Shown here: piece by piece, positions 54,919 through 62,969 of the stretch
Layout: every line of letters begins with the position of its first letter
Numbering within the stretch: the stretch's first letter is position 1
Assembly (NCBI RefSeq): GCF_020524345.1
Contig: NZ_JAIVLH010000018.1
Coordinates: forward strand, 62,001 to 126,000
DNA: 64,000 bases
Direction of reading: 5' to 3'
Source: Metabacillus niabensis
GTDB taxonomy: Bacteria > Bacillota > Bacilli > Bacillales > Bacillaceae
Notes under the pieces: generated by a model
Told to the model about the DNA's origin: nothing
Database searches by the model: none
The model's input: only the letters and a program-made list of their open reading frames with translations
Position numbers and translations under genes: made by a program

Positions 54919-55422
54919 TCAGCTTGCTTTTCTCTCTTCGATCATATTTATTTTTTTCTTCCTATTAAAAATCTCCAGTATATTGATCGCGCTATAAATA
55001 AGAATGAATACTCCTGACAACGGTAACGCCAAATATACAAATCCCATCGGCAAATGCAGTGCTGGAGAAATCTGGGCCATCGTTAGAGATACAGCCTTTG
55101 CACCACCATATACCATAACCGTTGCAGAGAATAATAGGAAAAATACTTGAATGACGATATCTAATTTATTGGCAGATTCTTCATCTAGACGGTCTCTCAA
55201 ATATGTAATGGCAATATGCTCACTTCTTCCAACAACATATGCAGTTGCAAGCATTGCAAGCCAAATTAAACTATACCTTAACAACTCTTCTGTAAATGTA
55301 CTGGGATTTTTCAAAATAAAACGACTTAACACTTGCCAGGTTGCAACCGCTATCATAACTAAGAATAAAGCACACGTCAGAAATTCTATGACTCTATCGA
55401 CACTTTTCTTTACATGTCTCAT
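54919..55422 (-). CDS. TRAP transporter small permease (DctQ)
   Basis: 167 residues, four membrane helices, with WQVLSRFILKNPSTFTEELLRYSLIWLAMLATAYVVGRSEHI, the DctQ signature, and LPMGFVYLALPLSG. Start ATG 55422 has GAGGG seven bases upstream; ATG 55440 overlaps the dctP stop (ATGA) and is the alternative start. It lies between dctP and dctM. Confidence 0.9.
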   Translation of the reverse strand: MRHVKKSVDRVIEFLTCALFLVMIAVATWQVLSRFILKNPSTFTEELLRYSLIWLAMLATAYVVGRSEHIAITYLRDRLDEESANKLDIVIQVFFLLFSATVMVYGGAKAVSLTMAQISPALHLPMGFVYLALPLSGVFILIYSAINILEIFNRKKKINMIEERKAS

Positions 55423-55436
55423 CGTATCGCCCTCTA

Positions 55437-56432
55437 TCATTTATTTTCCTTCATCTTCATGATCTCTTCATATAGCTGTTTAAACGTTTCATTTTTAGCA
55501 AACTCATCATGTAACGGTTGGACCGCTTCCTGGAATGGTTTTTTATCAACTTCATTAAAGACCACATTAAATTCATTTTCTGATCTTTCTTTTGCTTGAT
55601 CTACTGCATCTTTCCAAACAACTTTTTCAAATTCGGTAGACTCTCTTGCAGCCTCGTAGACAGCCTCTTGTTGATCTTTTGTTAACCCTTCTAATGTTTC
55701 TTTATTAATGACCATAATATCGGGAACTCTTGTATGTTCATCATAGGAATAATATTTCGCTACTTCACCATGACCGGCTTCTGTTATGGCAAACTCATTA
55801 TTTTCAGCACCATCTAAGATTCCTTGTTGCAAGGAGGTATACACTTCCCCACTATCCATTGGAGTTGGTGAACCACCTAAAAGCTGAACCATTTTGATGG
55901 CTGTTTGACTTTGCATAACCCTGATTTTCTTTCCTTTTAAATCAGCCGGTTTTTCAATCGGCCCTTCTGTCATATAAAAACTTCGTTGACCTGAATCATA
56001 ATAGGTCAACCCAATAAACCCCAGTTGTTCTGTTGATTGATATATAGGTTTAACAAGATCACTATCCATAACCCGATAGAAATGCTCTTCATTATCAAAC
56101 AAATACGGAAGCCCAAATATGGAATATTGATTTGAGAAGCTTTCCAGTGCTGATCCACTAACTTTCGTAATATCTACTGCACCTGTTTGTGTTAATTCAA
56201 TTAATTCCCGTTCTCCACCAAGTTGACTATCCGGAAAATATTCAACTGTTACCTCACCATTTGTTTTCTCAGATAGGAGCTTTCCAAACTCGGCCATTGC
56301 ATCTTTAACAGGCTGACTATTACTCGCATAAGCAAATCTCAAAACTATGGAATCGTTCTCATTTTTGCTATAACCAGTAATTAAAATAACAGACAATAAG
56401 CCTATTATGATAATCGGAATGATCTTCTTCAA
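55437..56432 (-). CDS. TRAP transporter substrate-binding protein (DctP)
   Basis: About 331 residues starting at TTG 56432, which has AAAGGGGG seven bases upstream. A hydrophobic segment ends in ILITGYSKNE, where the lipobox cysteine of homologous lipoproteins is a tyrosine. The mature part is DctP-like: FAYASNSQPVKDAMAEFGKLL, GELTVE-type EVTVEYFPDSQLGGERELIE, the arginine-containing GKKIRVMQSQTAIKMVQLLGGSPTPM and YTSLQQGILDGAENNE. The conserved Arg binds a carboxylate, fitting a uronate ligand. It follows the GH105 gene. Confidence 0.9.
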   Translation of the reverse strand: MKKIIPIIIIGLLSVILITGYSKNENDSIVLRFAYASNSQPVKDAMAEFGKLLSEKTNGEVTVEYFPDSQLGGERELIELTQTGAVDITKVSGSALESFSNQYSIFGLPYLFDNEEHFYRVMDSDLVKPIYQSTEQLGFIGLTYYDSGQRSFYMTEGPIEKPADLKGKKIRVMQSQTAIKMVQLLGGSPTPMDSGEVYTSLQQGILDGAENNEFAITEAGHGEVAKYYSYDEHTRVPDIMVINKETLEGLTKDQQEAVYEAARESTEFEKVVWKDAVDQAKERSENEFNVVFNEVDKKPFQEAVQPLHDEFAKNETFKQLYEEIMKMKENK

Positions 56433-56511
56433 TTTATTTCCCCCTTTGTCCATGGTTTTAATAGACTTGGTGTCAAATGAACCAAGTCTATTAAAATGAA
56501 ATACACTCTTT

Positions 56512-57615
56512 TTAGATATACTCATATAAGAATTCAGCCAAGCAAAGTACAGCTAATGACTGACCATATGGCATTGTCGTGATTTTAATTTCTTTGTAAA
56601 ACTCCAATGAATCTCCCATGCCTGTCCCTACAGATACTTTTTGTAAGGCACCCTCTTCATTGATTTCTTTAACTATTCCTTTGATTGCTTTATAAGCTAC
56701 AACCTTGTACTCCTGGCTTATATAGCGCTTATGGATCGATTTTAAGATACCGTAGGCAAAGCCTGCTGTTGCAGATGCTTCCAAGTAAGAGGTTTTATCA
56801 TTAATTAAGGTATGCCATAATCCGCTTTCATTTTGATATTCAGCTAAGGCTTCAACTTGTCTTTGTAAAGTATCGATCAGAAATTCTCTTAAGAAATCTC
56901 CCTTTTGTAAATCGAGTATTTCAATAATTTCTGGTATGGCAATTGTAATCCAACAATTTCCTCTTCCCCACAATGCTTCTGCATAATTATGGTTTTCTTC
57001 AAATGTCCACCCATGAAACCAAAGTCCTGTTTTTCGATCACTTAAGTACTTGATATGAATTAAGAACTGTTTTTTAGCTTCTTCGATGTATTCCTGTTTA
57101 TTGAAAAGCCTTCCAATTTTGGCTAAAGGTAATACGGTCATCATTAATGTATCATCCCATAGCTGATTTTTATTTTCAGGACCATATGTCATGTGCTGAA
57201 GTCCATCTTCATTCGTACGAGGCATTTCATACATAACCCAATCTGCCCAGCTTTCTAAATACGGAATGAAAGTCTGATCTTTCGTTTCTTCATATAAAAA
57301 TGCTAATGTAAGAAGCGGAGCCATTGTGTTTACATTTTTAGGTGGAACACCTTCTTCAAATCTAGCATTAAACCAGTCTGTTATAATTTTCAGGGCCTTC
57401 TGATCATTTGTTAATTTCCAATATTTAAATATTCCATACAACCCGACACCTTGCGGCCAATTCCACACATTCCAACTTTTATCATCAACAACTAAACCAT
57501 CAAAGTTTAATAGAAATTCTCCTGTATCATCACTAATTTTTGAAAGATTATCCATTAAGACATCTATATAATTTAAGATGTCAGTCTTTTCGAGAGATGC
57601 TTGTTTTTGTATCAT
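56512..57615 (-). CDS. GH105 unsaturated uronyl hydrolase (YteR/YesR type)
   Basis: Removes 4,5-unsaturated uronate from disaccharides such as unsaturated rhamnogalacturonyl or glucuronyl sugars. 367 residues with (alpha/alpha)6 features of GH105: WNWPQGVGLYGIFKYW, LQHMTYGPENKNQLWDDTLMMTVLPLA (catalytic Asp at 154/155, like Asp143 of YteR), RGNCWITIAIPE and ASATAGFAYGI. No signal peptide, so cytoplasmic. It is the first gene of the TRAP operon, behind a strong GGAGGG site, and probably acts on the sugar the TRAP system imports. Confidence 0.92.
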   Translation of the reverse strand: MIQKQASLEKTDILNYIDVLMDNLSKISDDTGEFLLNFDGLVVDDKSWNVWNWPQGVGLYGIFKYWKLTNDQKALKIITDWFNARFEEGVPPKNVNTMAPLLTLAFLYEETKDQTFIPYLESWADWVMYEMPRTNEDGLQHMTYGPENKNQLWDDTLMMTVLPLAKIGRLFNKQEYIEEAKKQFLIHIKYLSDRKTGLWFHGWTFEENHNYAEALWGRGNCWITIAIPEIIEILDLQKGDFLREFLIDTLQRQVEALAEYQNESGLWHTLINDKTSYLEASATAGFAYGILKSIHKRYISQEYKVVAYKAIKGIVKEINEEGALQKVSVGTGMGDSLEFYKEIKITTMPYGQSLAVLCLAEFLYEYI

Positions 57616-57665
57616 TATTTATACCCTCCTATTTAGGTTGAAAATACATGTCCAACTACCTTAAT

Positions 57666-57679
57666 ATTAAACGTTTTCA
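57666..57679 (-). promoter_or_regulatory. cre site 51 bp before the GH105 gene
   Basis: On the minus strand TGAAAACGTTTAAT matches 13 of 14 positions of the cre consensus. Confidence 0.55.
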
Positions 57680-57974
57680 TTTTTACTTTTATTAAATTGT
57701 ACAATTTATTGCTTATGACAAGATGAATAATTCACTCGAAGATTTGTTTCTTTTTTTTCTGTTTTTGTTTGATTATTTCCATTTTGATTATAAAGAAAAT
57801 ATTTTATCAAGTCAATGAATTTTTAGGTAAATTTATAAATAATTAAGAAAATATAATTCAGTTTTCCTTTCTAAATAAAGCCTTATCAAAAGAATTTTTT
57901 TATAATTGTATATGTTTACTACCTATAAATATTATTTTTATAGATGTAAATATATTATTTCCTCTTCCCTAAAT

Positions 57975-57988
57975 TGTTAACGCTTGTA
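57975..57988 (+). promoter_or_regulatory. Second candidate cre site in the GH105 leader
   Basis: TGTTAACGCTTGTA matches 12 of 14 cre positions and is about 75 bp downstream of the likely promoter. Confidence 0.4.
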
Positions 57989-58019
57989 TTAACCTGTAAA
58001 AAACACAATAACATTTGTT

Positions 58020-58048
58020 TGTTAATATCTGTTTATGTTTGTTTTTGT
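58020..58048 (-). promoter_or_regulatory. DeoR-type operator downstream of the GH105-TRAP promoter
   Basis: TGTTT-rich block. Positions 58020-58041 match 39688-39709 of the rhaEW promoter at 20 of 22 bases. Positions 58035-58048 (ATGTTTGTTTTTGT) are an exact inverted copy of 58975-58988, upstream of the DeoR gene. The site lies just after the predicted transcription start, a good place for repression. Confidence 0.65.
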
Positions 58049-58061
58049 TTGTTATAGTTTC

Positions 58062-58089
58062 ATTATAGCACAAACAAAAAAGATGACAA
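58062..58089 (-). promoter_or_regulatory. Sigma-A promoter of the GH105-TRAP operon
   Basis: On the minus strand TTGTCA (58084-58089) and TATAAT (58062-58067) are separated by 16 bp. The -35 overlaps the terminator of the preceding DeoR gene. Confidence 0.7.
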
Positions 58090-58114
58090 CGATTTAATTA
58101 TCGGTATCATCTTT
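58079..58114 (-). terminator. Terminator of the DeoR gene
   Basis: AAAGATGA and TCATCTTT arms with inner CGAT/ATCG pairing. On the minus strand TTTTTTGTTTG follows. Confidence 0.65.
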
Positions 58115-58157
58115 ATTTCTTCCCATATTCTGCTTTGTCCCACAGTATGCATACTGA

Positions 58158-58922
58158 TTACACCTTTGCAAGATGTAGCCTAATATTCTTTTCTTGGAAT
58201 TTTTCTTGTACATGGTGATCGAGGTTAGAATCGGTTACAATTTCATTCACCTCTTCAATAGTAGCAAATTGAATAAGGGCAACCTTTTCAAATTTTGTTG
58301 AGTCTGCTAACAGTGTAATATGATCCGCACAATTAATAATTTGCTTTTTCCAATCAGCATGAATACTATTAAAAACTGTCAATCCATGATCGACTGATAC
58401 ACCTGTTGTTCCAAAGAATAACCTGTTGACTCTCATACGACTAAGCATTTCCGTAGCCTGTGCCCCCATTAATGAGGAAGATTTGTCAATTCTCATCCCA
58501 CCTAAAACCATTAACTGAACATTGGTTTTATTTAGTAAAACATTTGCAATCTTTAGGTCGTTCGTAATAACGGTTATAGGAAAATTACCTAATAGCTCGG
58601 CAATTGCAAGGGTAGTACTTCCACCGTCCATTAAGATTGTTTCTTTTGGTTGTATAAGCTTAACCGCCTCTCTTGCAATGGCTAGCTTTACTTCACTATG
58701 ACCTGATTGGCGCTCAGCTATTGGAAGCATTTTTCCGGCGTCCTCAGCTATTACTGCTCCTCCATGTATTCGATTCAACAATCCCTTATTTTCCAAGAGC
58801 TCCAGATCTCCTCGGATTGTTTTTTCAGTAACACCCAAAAGAGTGCTAAGCTCAGACACTTTAACAATTTTATTTTTATCTAGTTGATCTAAGATTCTTT
58901 CATGCCGTTCTAAAGCAAGCAT
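58158..58922 (-). CDS. DeoR-family regulator of the uronate module
   Basis: 254 residues: DeoR helix-turn-helix (VSELSTLLGVTEKTIRGDLELLENKGLLNRIHGGAV) and sensor domain with VLGGMRIDKSSSLMGAQATEML and LLADSTKFEKVALIQ. Start ATG 58922 follows GGGGGAACAAT; ATG 58946 is unlikely. It lies between kdgKA and the GH105-TRAP operon. An identical 14-bp site occurs before its own promoter region and in the GH105 leader, so it probably controls both. It is paralogous to the DeoR protein at 36584-37351. Confidence 0.9.
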   Translation of the reverse strand: MLALERHERILDQLDKNKIVKVSELSTLLGVTEKTIRGDLELLENKGLLNRIHGGAVIAEDAGKMLPIAERQSGHSEVKLAIAREAVKLIQPKETILMDGGSTTLAIAELLGNFPITVITNDLKIANVLLNKTNVQLMVLGGMRIDKSSSLMGAQATEMLSRMRVNRLFFGTTGVSVDHGLTVFNSIHADWKKQIINCADHITLLADSTKFEKVALIQFATIEEVNEIVTDSNLDHHVQEKFQEKNIRLHLAKV

Positions 58923-58974
58923 ATTGTTCCCCCGTGATTTATACATTTTCTATATCATTATAGGATAAAATCAT

Positions 58975-58988
58975 ACAAAAACAAACAT
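58975..58988. promoter_or_regulatory. Operator candidate before the DeoR gene
   Basis: ACAAAAACAAACAT is the exact reverse complement of 58035-58048. It overlaps the probable -35 region (a minus-strand TATAAT lies at 58959-58964), so autoregulation is likely. Confidence 0.6.
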
Positions 58989-59043
58989 CTTACCTATTTT
59001 TATGTTAGTAATTGTATTTCCTATCTTTAAAGCTGCACAAAAA

Positions 59044-59067
59044 GCAACCTTCTTAAACGAATGGTTG
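59044..59067 (-). terminator. Terminator of kdgKA
   Basis: GCAACC/GGTTGC and TTC/GAA pairing around TTAAAC, followed on the minus strand by TTTTTGTGC. It lies 10 bp past the kdgA stop. Confidence 0.7.
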
Positions 59068-59076
59068 CCCTATGTA

Positions 59077-59715
59077 TTATTCTCCTCTTGCTTCTTTTAC
59101 TGCTTTTATAAACTTTGATGATGTTGCTGTTATTTCACTCAAATAAGCTGATGTAAGCTCCTTTTTCGTGTTAACCAACGAGCTGCCGACCCCTACTCCA
59201 GCTGCTCCCGCTTTAATATATTCACCAACATTTTCAACCGAGATTCCACCAGTTGTTATAAGTGGAACTTGTGGCAGTGGTCCATGAATGTCTTTAATAT
59301 AGCTTGGTCCAAACACATTTGCCGGAAATACTTTAATTAAATCTGCACCGTTTTCATAAGCGGTAAGGATTTCTGTTGGTGTTAAAGCTCCCGGAATGCT
59401 CACAACTCCATATCTTTTTGCCATTTCAATTGTTTTACTATTTGTCGTAGGAGAGAAAATAAATTTAGCCCCAGACATGATGGCAACTCGTGCTGTCTCA
59501 GCATCAAGTACAGTACCTGCGCCAACTAGAACATCATCAAGCTCTAAAGATGCCTTTTCAATTGCTGCACAGGCACCTGGTGTTTCAACCGTTATTTCCA
59601 ATACCTTAACTCCACCTGCTTTTAATGCTTCTGCAATGGCGATGATATTATCAGTTGTTGCACCACGAATGACAGCAGCTACTCCGGTTTCCTTTATTAT
59701 TTCAATATGACTCAT
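59077..59715 (-). CDS. kdgA: 2-keto-3-deoxy-6-phosphogluconate aldolase
   Basis: Splits KDPG to pyruvate and glyceraldehyde 3-phosphate, the last step of uronate breakdown. 212 residues with KDPG/KHG aldolase motifs: AAVIRG (Arg17), LEITVETPGA, VGAGTVLDAE and the Schiff-base Lys128 in DLIKVFPANVFGP, plus TTGGIS. The gene starts 12 bp after kdgK, with AAGGAG. It forms an operon with kdgK. Confidence 0.94.
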   Translation of the reverse strand: MSHIEIIKETGVAAVIRGATTDNIIAIAEALKAGGVKVLEITVETPGACAAIEKASLELDDVLVGAGTVLDAETARVAIMSGAKFIFSPTTNSKTIEMAKRYGVVSIPGALTPTEILTAYENGADLIKVFPANVFGPSYIKDIHGPLPQVPLITTGGISVENVGEYIKAGAAGVGVGSSLVNTKKELTSAYLSEITATSSKFIKAVKEARGE

Positions 59716-59727
59716 TTTATCTTCTCC

Positions 59728-60678
59728 TTATCGAACAACATCTTCGCTGTTTTTATTTAGTATTTGTTCTACTTCATCTCTTTCCGGTAAACCATCAACA
59801 TCACCATTAACCATTGTAACTAATGCACCTACAGCGTTAGCTCTTTCAACTGCTTTTCCTAATTCTAAGCCATCAAGTAAGCCTGATAGAAAACCGGCAG
59901 CAAATCCATCTCCTGCTCCAACAGGATCTACAACCTGCTTTACAGGGAATCCCGGAATTAAAGCGCTCTCTTTTTCAGTGAAAAAATAAGCACCCTCGGC
60001 TCCCATTTTCAAGACAACAACTTTTGCACCTTGGGCTAAAAATAATCGTCCGAGCTTATGTGGATCACTTTCTCCAAATAAAAATTCACCCTCAGCAATA
60101 CCAGGCAACACAATGTCAGCTTCTTTGGCCATTTTAAGCAATGTGTCTCTTGCTGTTTCCTCATCCCAAAGCTTTGTACGGAGATTCGGATCAAAGACAA
60201 TCGTACTACCATTTTGTTTACCTAACCTTATTGCTTCAAAGACGGTTTCCTGACAACTTTCACTTAATGCGGGTGTTATACCTGTAATATGAAGATATTT
60301 AGTCTTACTTAGATAATCAGGATTAAGATCAGTTGGTGAAAGCTTGCTAGCAGCAGAGCCTTTTCGGTAATAGTAAACTCTTGTACTATTCTGTCTTCTC
60401 GGCTCTTTAAAATAGATACCTGTTGGAGCCTCTGTATCAAAAATCACCTGACTTATGTCGACATTTTCTCCTTTTAAGCTGGCAAGGACAGCTTTTCCGA
60501 ATTCATCATCACCAAGCTTGCTAATCCATCCGACCTTATGTCCCAATCTTGCCAATCCCACCGCAACATTTGATTCAGCTCCACCAATCTTTTTTGTGAA
60601 CTGAGAAGCATTTCTCATAAAACCGTCACTAGTCGGTGTGAAAACAACCATAGATTCTCCAAGTGTTACGACATCCAT
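59728..60678 (-). CDS. kdgK: 2-keto-3-deoxygluconate kinase
   Basis: Phosphorylates KDG to KDPG. 316 residues of the PfkB family: substrate-side GGAESNVAVGLARLG, anion-hole and catalytic base in PVGAGDGFAAGFLSG, and DPNLRTKLWDEE. The ribosome site is GTGGGGGAG. First gene of kdgKA. KduI and KduD, which normally supply KDG from unsaturated uronates, are not recognised in this window. Confidence 0.94.
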   Translation of the reverse strand: MDVVTLGESMVVFTPTSDGFMRNASQFTKKIGGAESNVAVGLARLGHKVGWISKLGDDEFGKAVLASLKGENVDISQVIFDTEAPTGIYFKEPRRQNSTRVYYYRKGSAASKLSPTDLNPDYLSKTKYLHITGITPALSESCQETVFEAIRLGKQNGSTIVFDPNLRTKLWDEETARDTLLKMAKEADIVLPGIAEGEFLFGESDPHKLGRLFLAQGAKVVVLKMGAEGAYFFTEKESALIPGFPVKQVVDPVGAGDGFAAGFLSGLLDGLELGKAVERANAVGALVTMVNGDVDGLPERDEVEQILNKNSEDVVR

Positions 60679-60697
60679 CTAACTCCCCCACAACCTT

Positions 60698-60713
60698 AGT
60701 TTATTTTTGTTTT
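60698..60713 (-). promoter_or_regulatory. Possible DeoR operator before kdgKA
   Basis: AGTTTATTTTTGTTTT resembles the repeats near rhaEW (TTTGTTTATTTTTGAAT) and the uronate operon leader. It lies 20 bp upstream of the kdgK start. The AT-rich composition makes chance matches likely. Confidence 0.35.
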
Positions 60714-60792
60714 AAAATTATCTTTTTTGTTCACTTATGTATAGTATATAATCTGTTGAGAAATTTCTCTATACTTTTTATAAATTAAGTGA

Positions 60793-61003
60793 ATATTTAG
60801 TGTACCAACGGCACTCAACGATTCAGGAACACCTGAAATTAAACATACCCTAACACGCCATTTAGAGGAGACCTTGGATATGCCCGAAAAAAATATCAAA
60901 TTATATGGTTTCAAAAGGTTGGTATCATGCATTTGATACCAAGGAACAAATTCAGTTAGAACTACAAAATATTGACACTGCTATGAAATTACCGACTTTG
61001 TAA
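60793..61003 (+). pseudogene. Frameshifted 3' remnant of an unidentified plus-strand gene
   Basis: Two overlapping frames read as one protein tail if a one-base shift is allowed near 60905-60920: first SVPTALNDSGTPEIKHTLTR...MPEKNIKLYG (60799 on), then VSKGWYHAFDTKEQIQLELQ...MKLPTL, stopping at 61003. No start codon or ribosome site is present, and a plus-strand terminator follows 8 bp later. The composition is protein-like; I could not name the family. It fills most of the 378-bp gap between kdgK and the cadherin-like gene. Confidence 0.55.
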
Positions 61004-61011
61004 TTTTTAAA

Positions 61012-61046
61012 GAGGAACCGTTACAAAATAGTTCCTCACTTTTTTC
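61012..61046 (+). terminator. Terminator after the gene remnant
   Basis: GAGGAAC and GTTCCTC arms around 12 bases, followed by ACTTTTTTCC on the plus strand. It may also end the cadherin-like transcript from the other side. Confidence 0.7.
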
Positions 61047-61056
61047 CTATCCCTAC

Positions 61057-62454
61057 CTATAGACCGAAAAACGCTAAAAGCTGTTGCCAAATAGAAGTCT
61101 TTTCTGCTTGCCTTTCTTCACGAACGTTCATTTGATTAGTCTCACTGGTTTCTTTCTTAACTTCTATTCCTATAGAATCTGAGGAAACAGTTGCTGCCTC
61201 TGTTTCTGTATTAACAATGGACTCAACTGCCTCAGTCGTTACTTCTTCATCTACATCCTTCTCAAATATTAATACATATGTTTTGCGATCCTCATCGTTT
61301 TCGACGATAACAGAAATCGCTGTTTTTGCTTTATCACCAATTGTCACTGTTGAGTTATCTGAGATCTCCTCCTCTTCAATAAAAACGTCTGCATCTGTTT
61401 CCTCAGCATCAGCAGAAATGATAAGACTCGTTACGTCGCTTGCTAATGAAATATAATACGTGTACGCGTCAGACGAAAATGTCTTGCTCCAGGTACCATT
61501 AGACACGGTTAGAGAGTCGAGATTTGCCATAGTCTTTGTTTCACTCGTCCCTGTTGCAGATGTTGAACCAAGATTCGCGGTATTCTTTGTACTACTATTA
61601 ACATTTGTAGTTGCCAATACAGCTTCACTAGGTATAGAGTTTGTTCCACGATTATTTGATTCTGTTGTTGGTGGTGTTACACTGGCCTTACTGCTGTTTG
61701 AAGAAGTTTCCGTTGTTTTCTGAACTTCCTCTGATTGATCTTTTTCTTCATTTGCGACGATTGAACTTGAATTTTGCTGTGCTTGCCTTACGACGGTTAC
61801 AGAATATATTTTTTTCGTGCCGTTTTCTGCTGTTACAATGATTGTCATCGTCGTAGAGCCGACAGGCAGTTGGACTTCATGGCCTTCTCCGCTTTTAACG
61901 ATAGTACCATTGATCGTAACAGTTGACGTGTTAGCTTCTGCATTAGGTTTTACTATTAATTTATTAATCTCATTTTTAACTTCAGTATGATAATCTGTCT
62001 TTTCCGAATCAAAGCTAAAGCTCCCATTCGATAACGAAAGATTGGAAAGTTGATTATTGTCATTTTTTGCACGAGCAACTGTAAGCTTATAAGTAGATAC
62101 TTCCGTTCCATTTATAACAGTAATATCAAATTCATTATTTCCTGTAGAAAGTGGTAAACTTGTTTTTACCCCACTCTCAATTGCTTCACCATTAATCGTA
62201 ATTTCAGCTGCTTCCTCTTTTTTTTCTACTAATATATTCATTGTTTTTATTTCGTTTTCAACTGATGCAGAATACCCTTTTACATCAGGTGAAAATGGCT
62301 GATCAAGCTGAAATTCATCAATTTTTACTGACTGTAATTCAGCAGAGTTTTCAGAAATAGTCATTTCCTCAGCATATACATGAGAAATTGGATTTACATT
62401 TGCACCAAAAATCGTACCGGCAGCAATTAATTTTATTCCCAAACTTCGTCTCAT
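61057..62454 (-). CDS. Secreted protein with cadherin-like beta-sandwich domains
   Basis: 465 residues. A signal peptide ends near residue 29 (YAEE). Three similar domains of about 85 residues follow: 42-127 (FSPDVKGYSASVENEIKTMNI...TYKLTVAR), 134-223 (SLSNGSFSFDSEKTDYHTEV...KIYSVTVVR) and 316-400 (SLTVSNGTWSKTFSSDAYTYYISL...TYVLIFEK), matching the cadherin-like beta-sandwich family (Pfam PF12733). Between domains 2 and 3 is a Ser/Thr/Asn-rich linker (about 225-315). The tail ends in a hydrophobic WQQLLAFFGL. Likely a surface or matrix protein, downstream of a MacB-type permease. Confidence 0.82.
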   Translation of the reverse strand: MRRSLGIKLIAAGTIFGANVNPISHVYAEEMTISENSAELQSVKIDEFQLDQPFSPDVKGYSASVENEIKTMNILVEKKEEAAEITINGEAIESGVKTSLPLSTGNNEFDITVINGTEVSTYKLTVARAKNDNNQLSNLSLSNGSFSFDSEKTDYHTEVKNEINKLIVKPNAEANTSTVTINGTIVKSGEGHEVQLPVGSTTMTIIVTAENGTKKIYSVTVVRQAQQNSSSIVANEEKDQSEEVQKTTETSSNSSKASVTPPTTESNNRGTNSIPSEAVLATTNVNSSTKNTANLGSTSATGTSETKTMANLDSLTVSNGTWSKTFSSDAYTYYISLASDVTSLIISADAEETDADVFIEEEEISDNSTVTIGDKAKTAISVIVENDEDRKTYVLIFEKDVDEEVTTEAVESIVNTETEAATVSSDSIGIEVKKETSETNQMNVREERQAEKTSIWQQLLAFFGL

Positions 62455-62496
62455 TTTGCTTCACCTCTCAACATTCATGATATATTTGTTACTACT

Positions 62497-62916
62497 TTAA
62501 ATAGCTTGAGTTTGTTGCTTTTTCTTCGTTAGCCAAAATAATAATATCCAGCAAATAGCAAGTCCAAGAGATAAGCAATTTACCACAAGACCCGGTATAC
62601 CATTTTCAAAGCTTCGTAAAGTAGAAGAAAAAGAACTTCGATCTTGTTGCCCCATAGTCATTTGCATCTGATCATTCCGGTTTAGTGAATCCTTTGTGTC
62701 TTCTTGACCACTTGTAATGGTTGAGTCTGTTCCTTCCTCACTGTTTTGAGGTGGTGTACCACTGAAGCCGCTACCTCCTCCATTTGCATTAAGACTTCCT
62801 CTATCAGGAAAACCCTGAGGCGATCCAGAGGAGGAATAATTGATAATTCCTATCGTTGATTGAATTAGTAACAATACGAATACGAAAGCTCCAACCAAAT
62901 GCACTATTTTTTTCAT
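62497..62916 (-). CDS. Small membrane protein with low-complexity extracellular loop
   Basis: 139 residues: an N-terminal hydrophobic helix (about 5-27), a Gly/Ser/Gln/Asn-rich loop (about 28-105) and a C-terminal helix (about 108-130) followed by TKKKQQ. No known family. It lies between the ABC permease gene and the cadherin-like gene on one strand, suggesting a shared operon. Ribosome site AGGAGTG. Confidence 0.75.
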   Translation of the reverse strand: MKKIVHLVGAFVFVLLLIQSTIGIINYSSSGSPQGFPDRGSLNANGGGSGFSGTPPQNSEEGTDSTITSGQEDTKDSLNRNDQMQMTMGQQDRSSFSSTLRSFENGIPGLVVNCLSLGLAICWILLFWLTKKKQQTQAI

Positions 62917-62969
62917 AAGTTCTTCACTCCTATTAAATAATCAATATATAAATCTAAAATTAATACTAT

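Larger units (their letters stand above)
57616..58061 (-). other. Long 5' leader of the GH105-TRAP operon
   Basis: Between the promoter at 58062-58089 and the GH105 start lie about 440 bp of AT-rich DNA with no coding frame. It contains an operator-like block (58020-58048) and two candidate cre sites (57975-57988 and 57666-57679). Confidence 0.55.

Noticed and set aside
60735-60932. 65-residue minus-strand gene
   Set aside because: It is antisense to the protein-like remnant, and has no ribosome site or recognisable domain.
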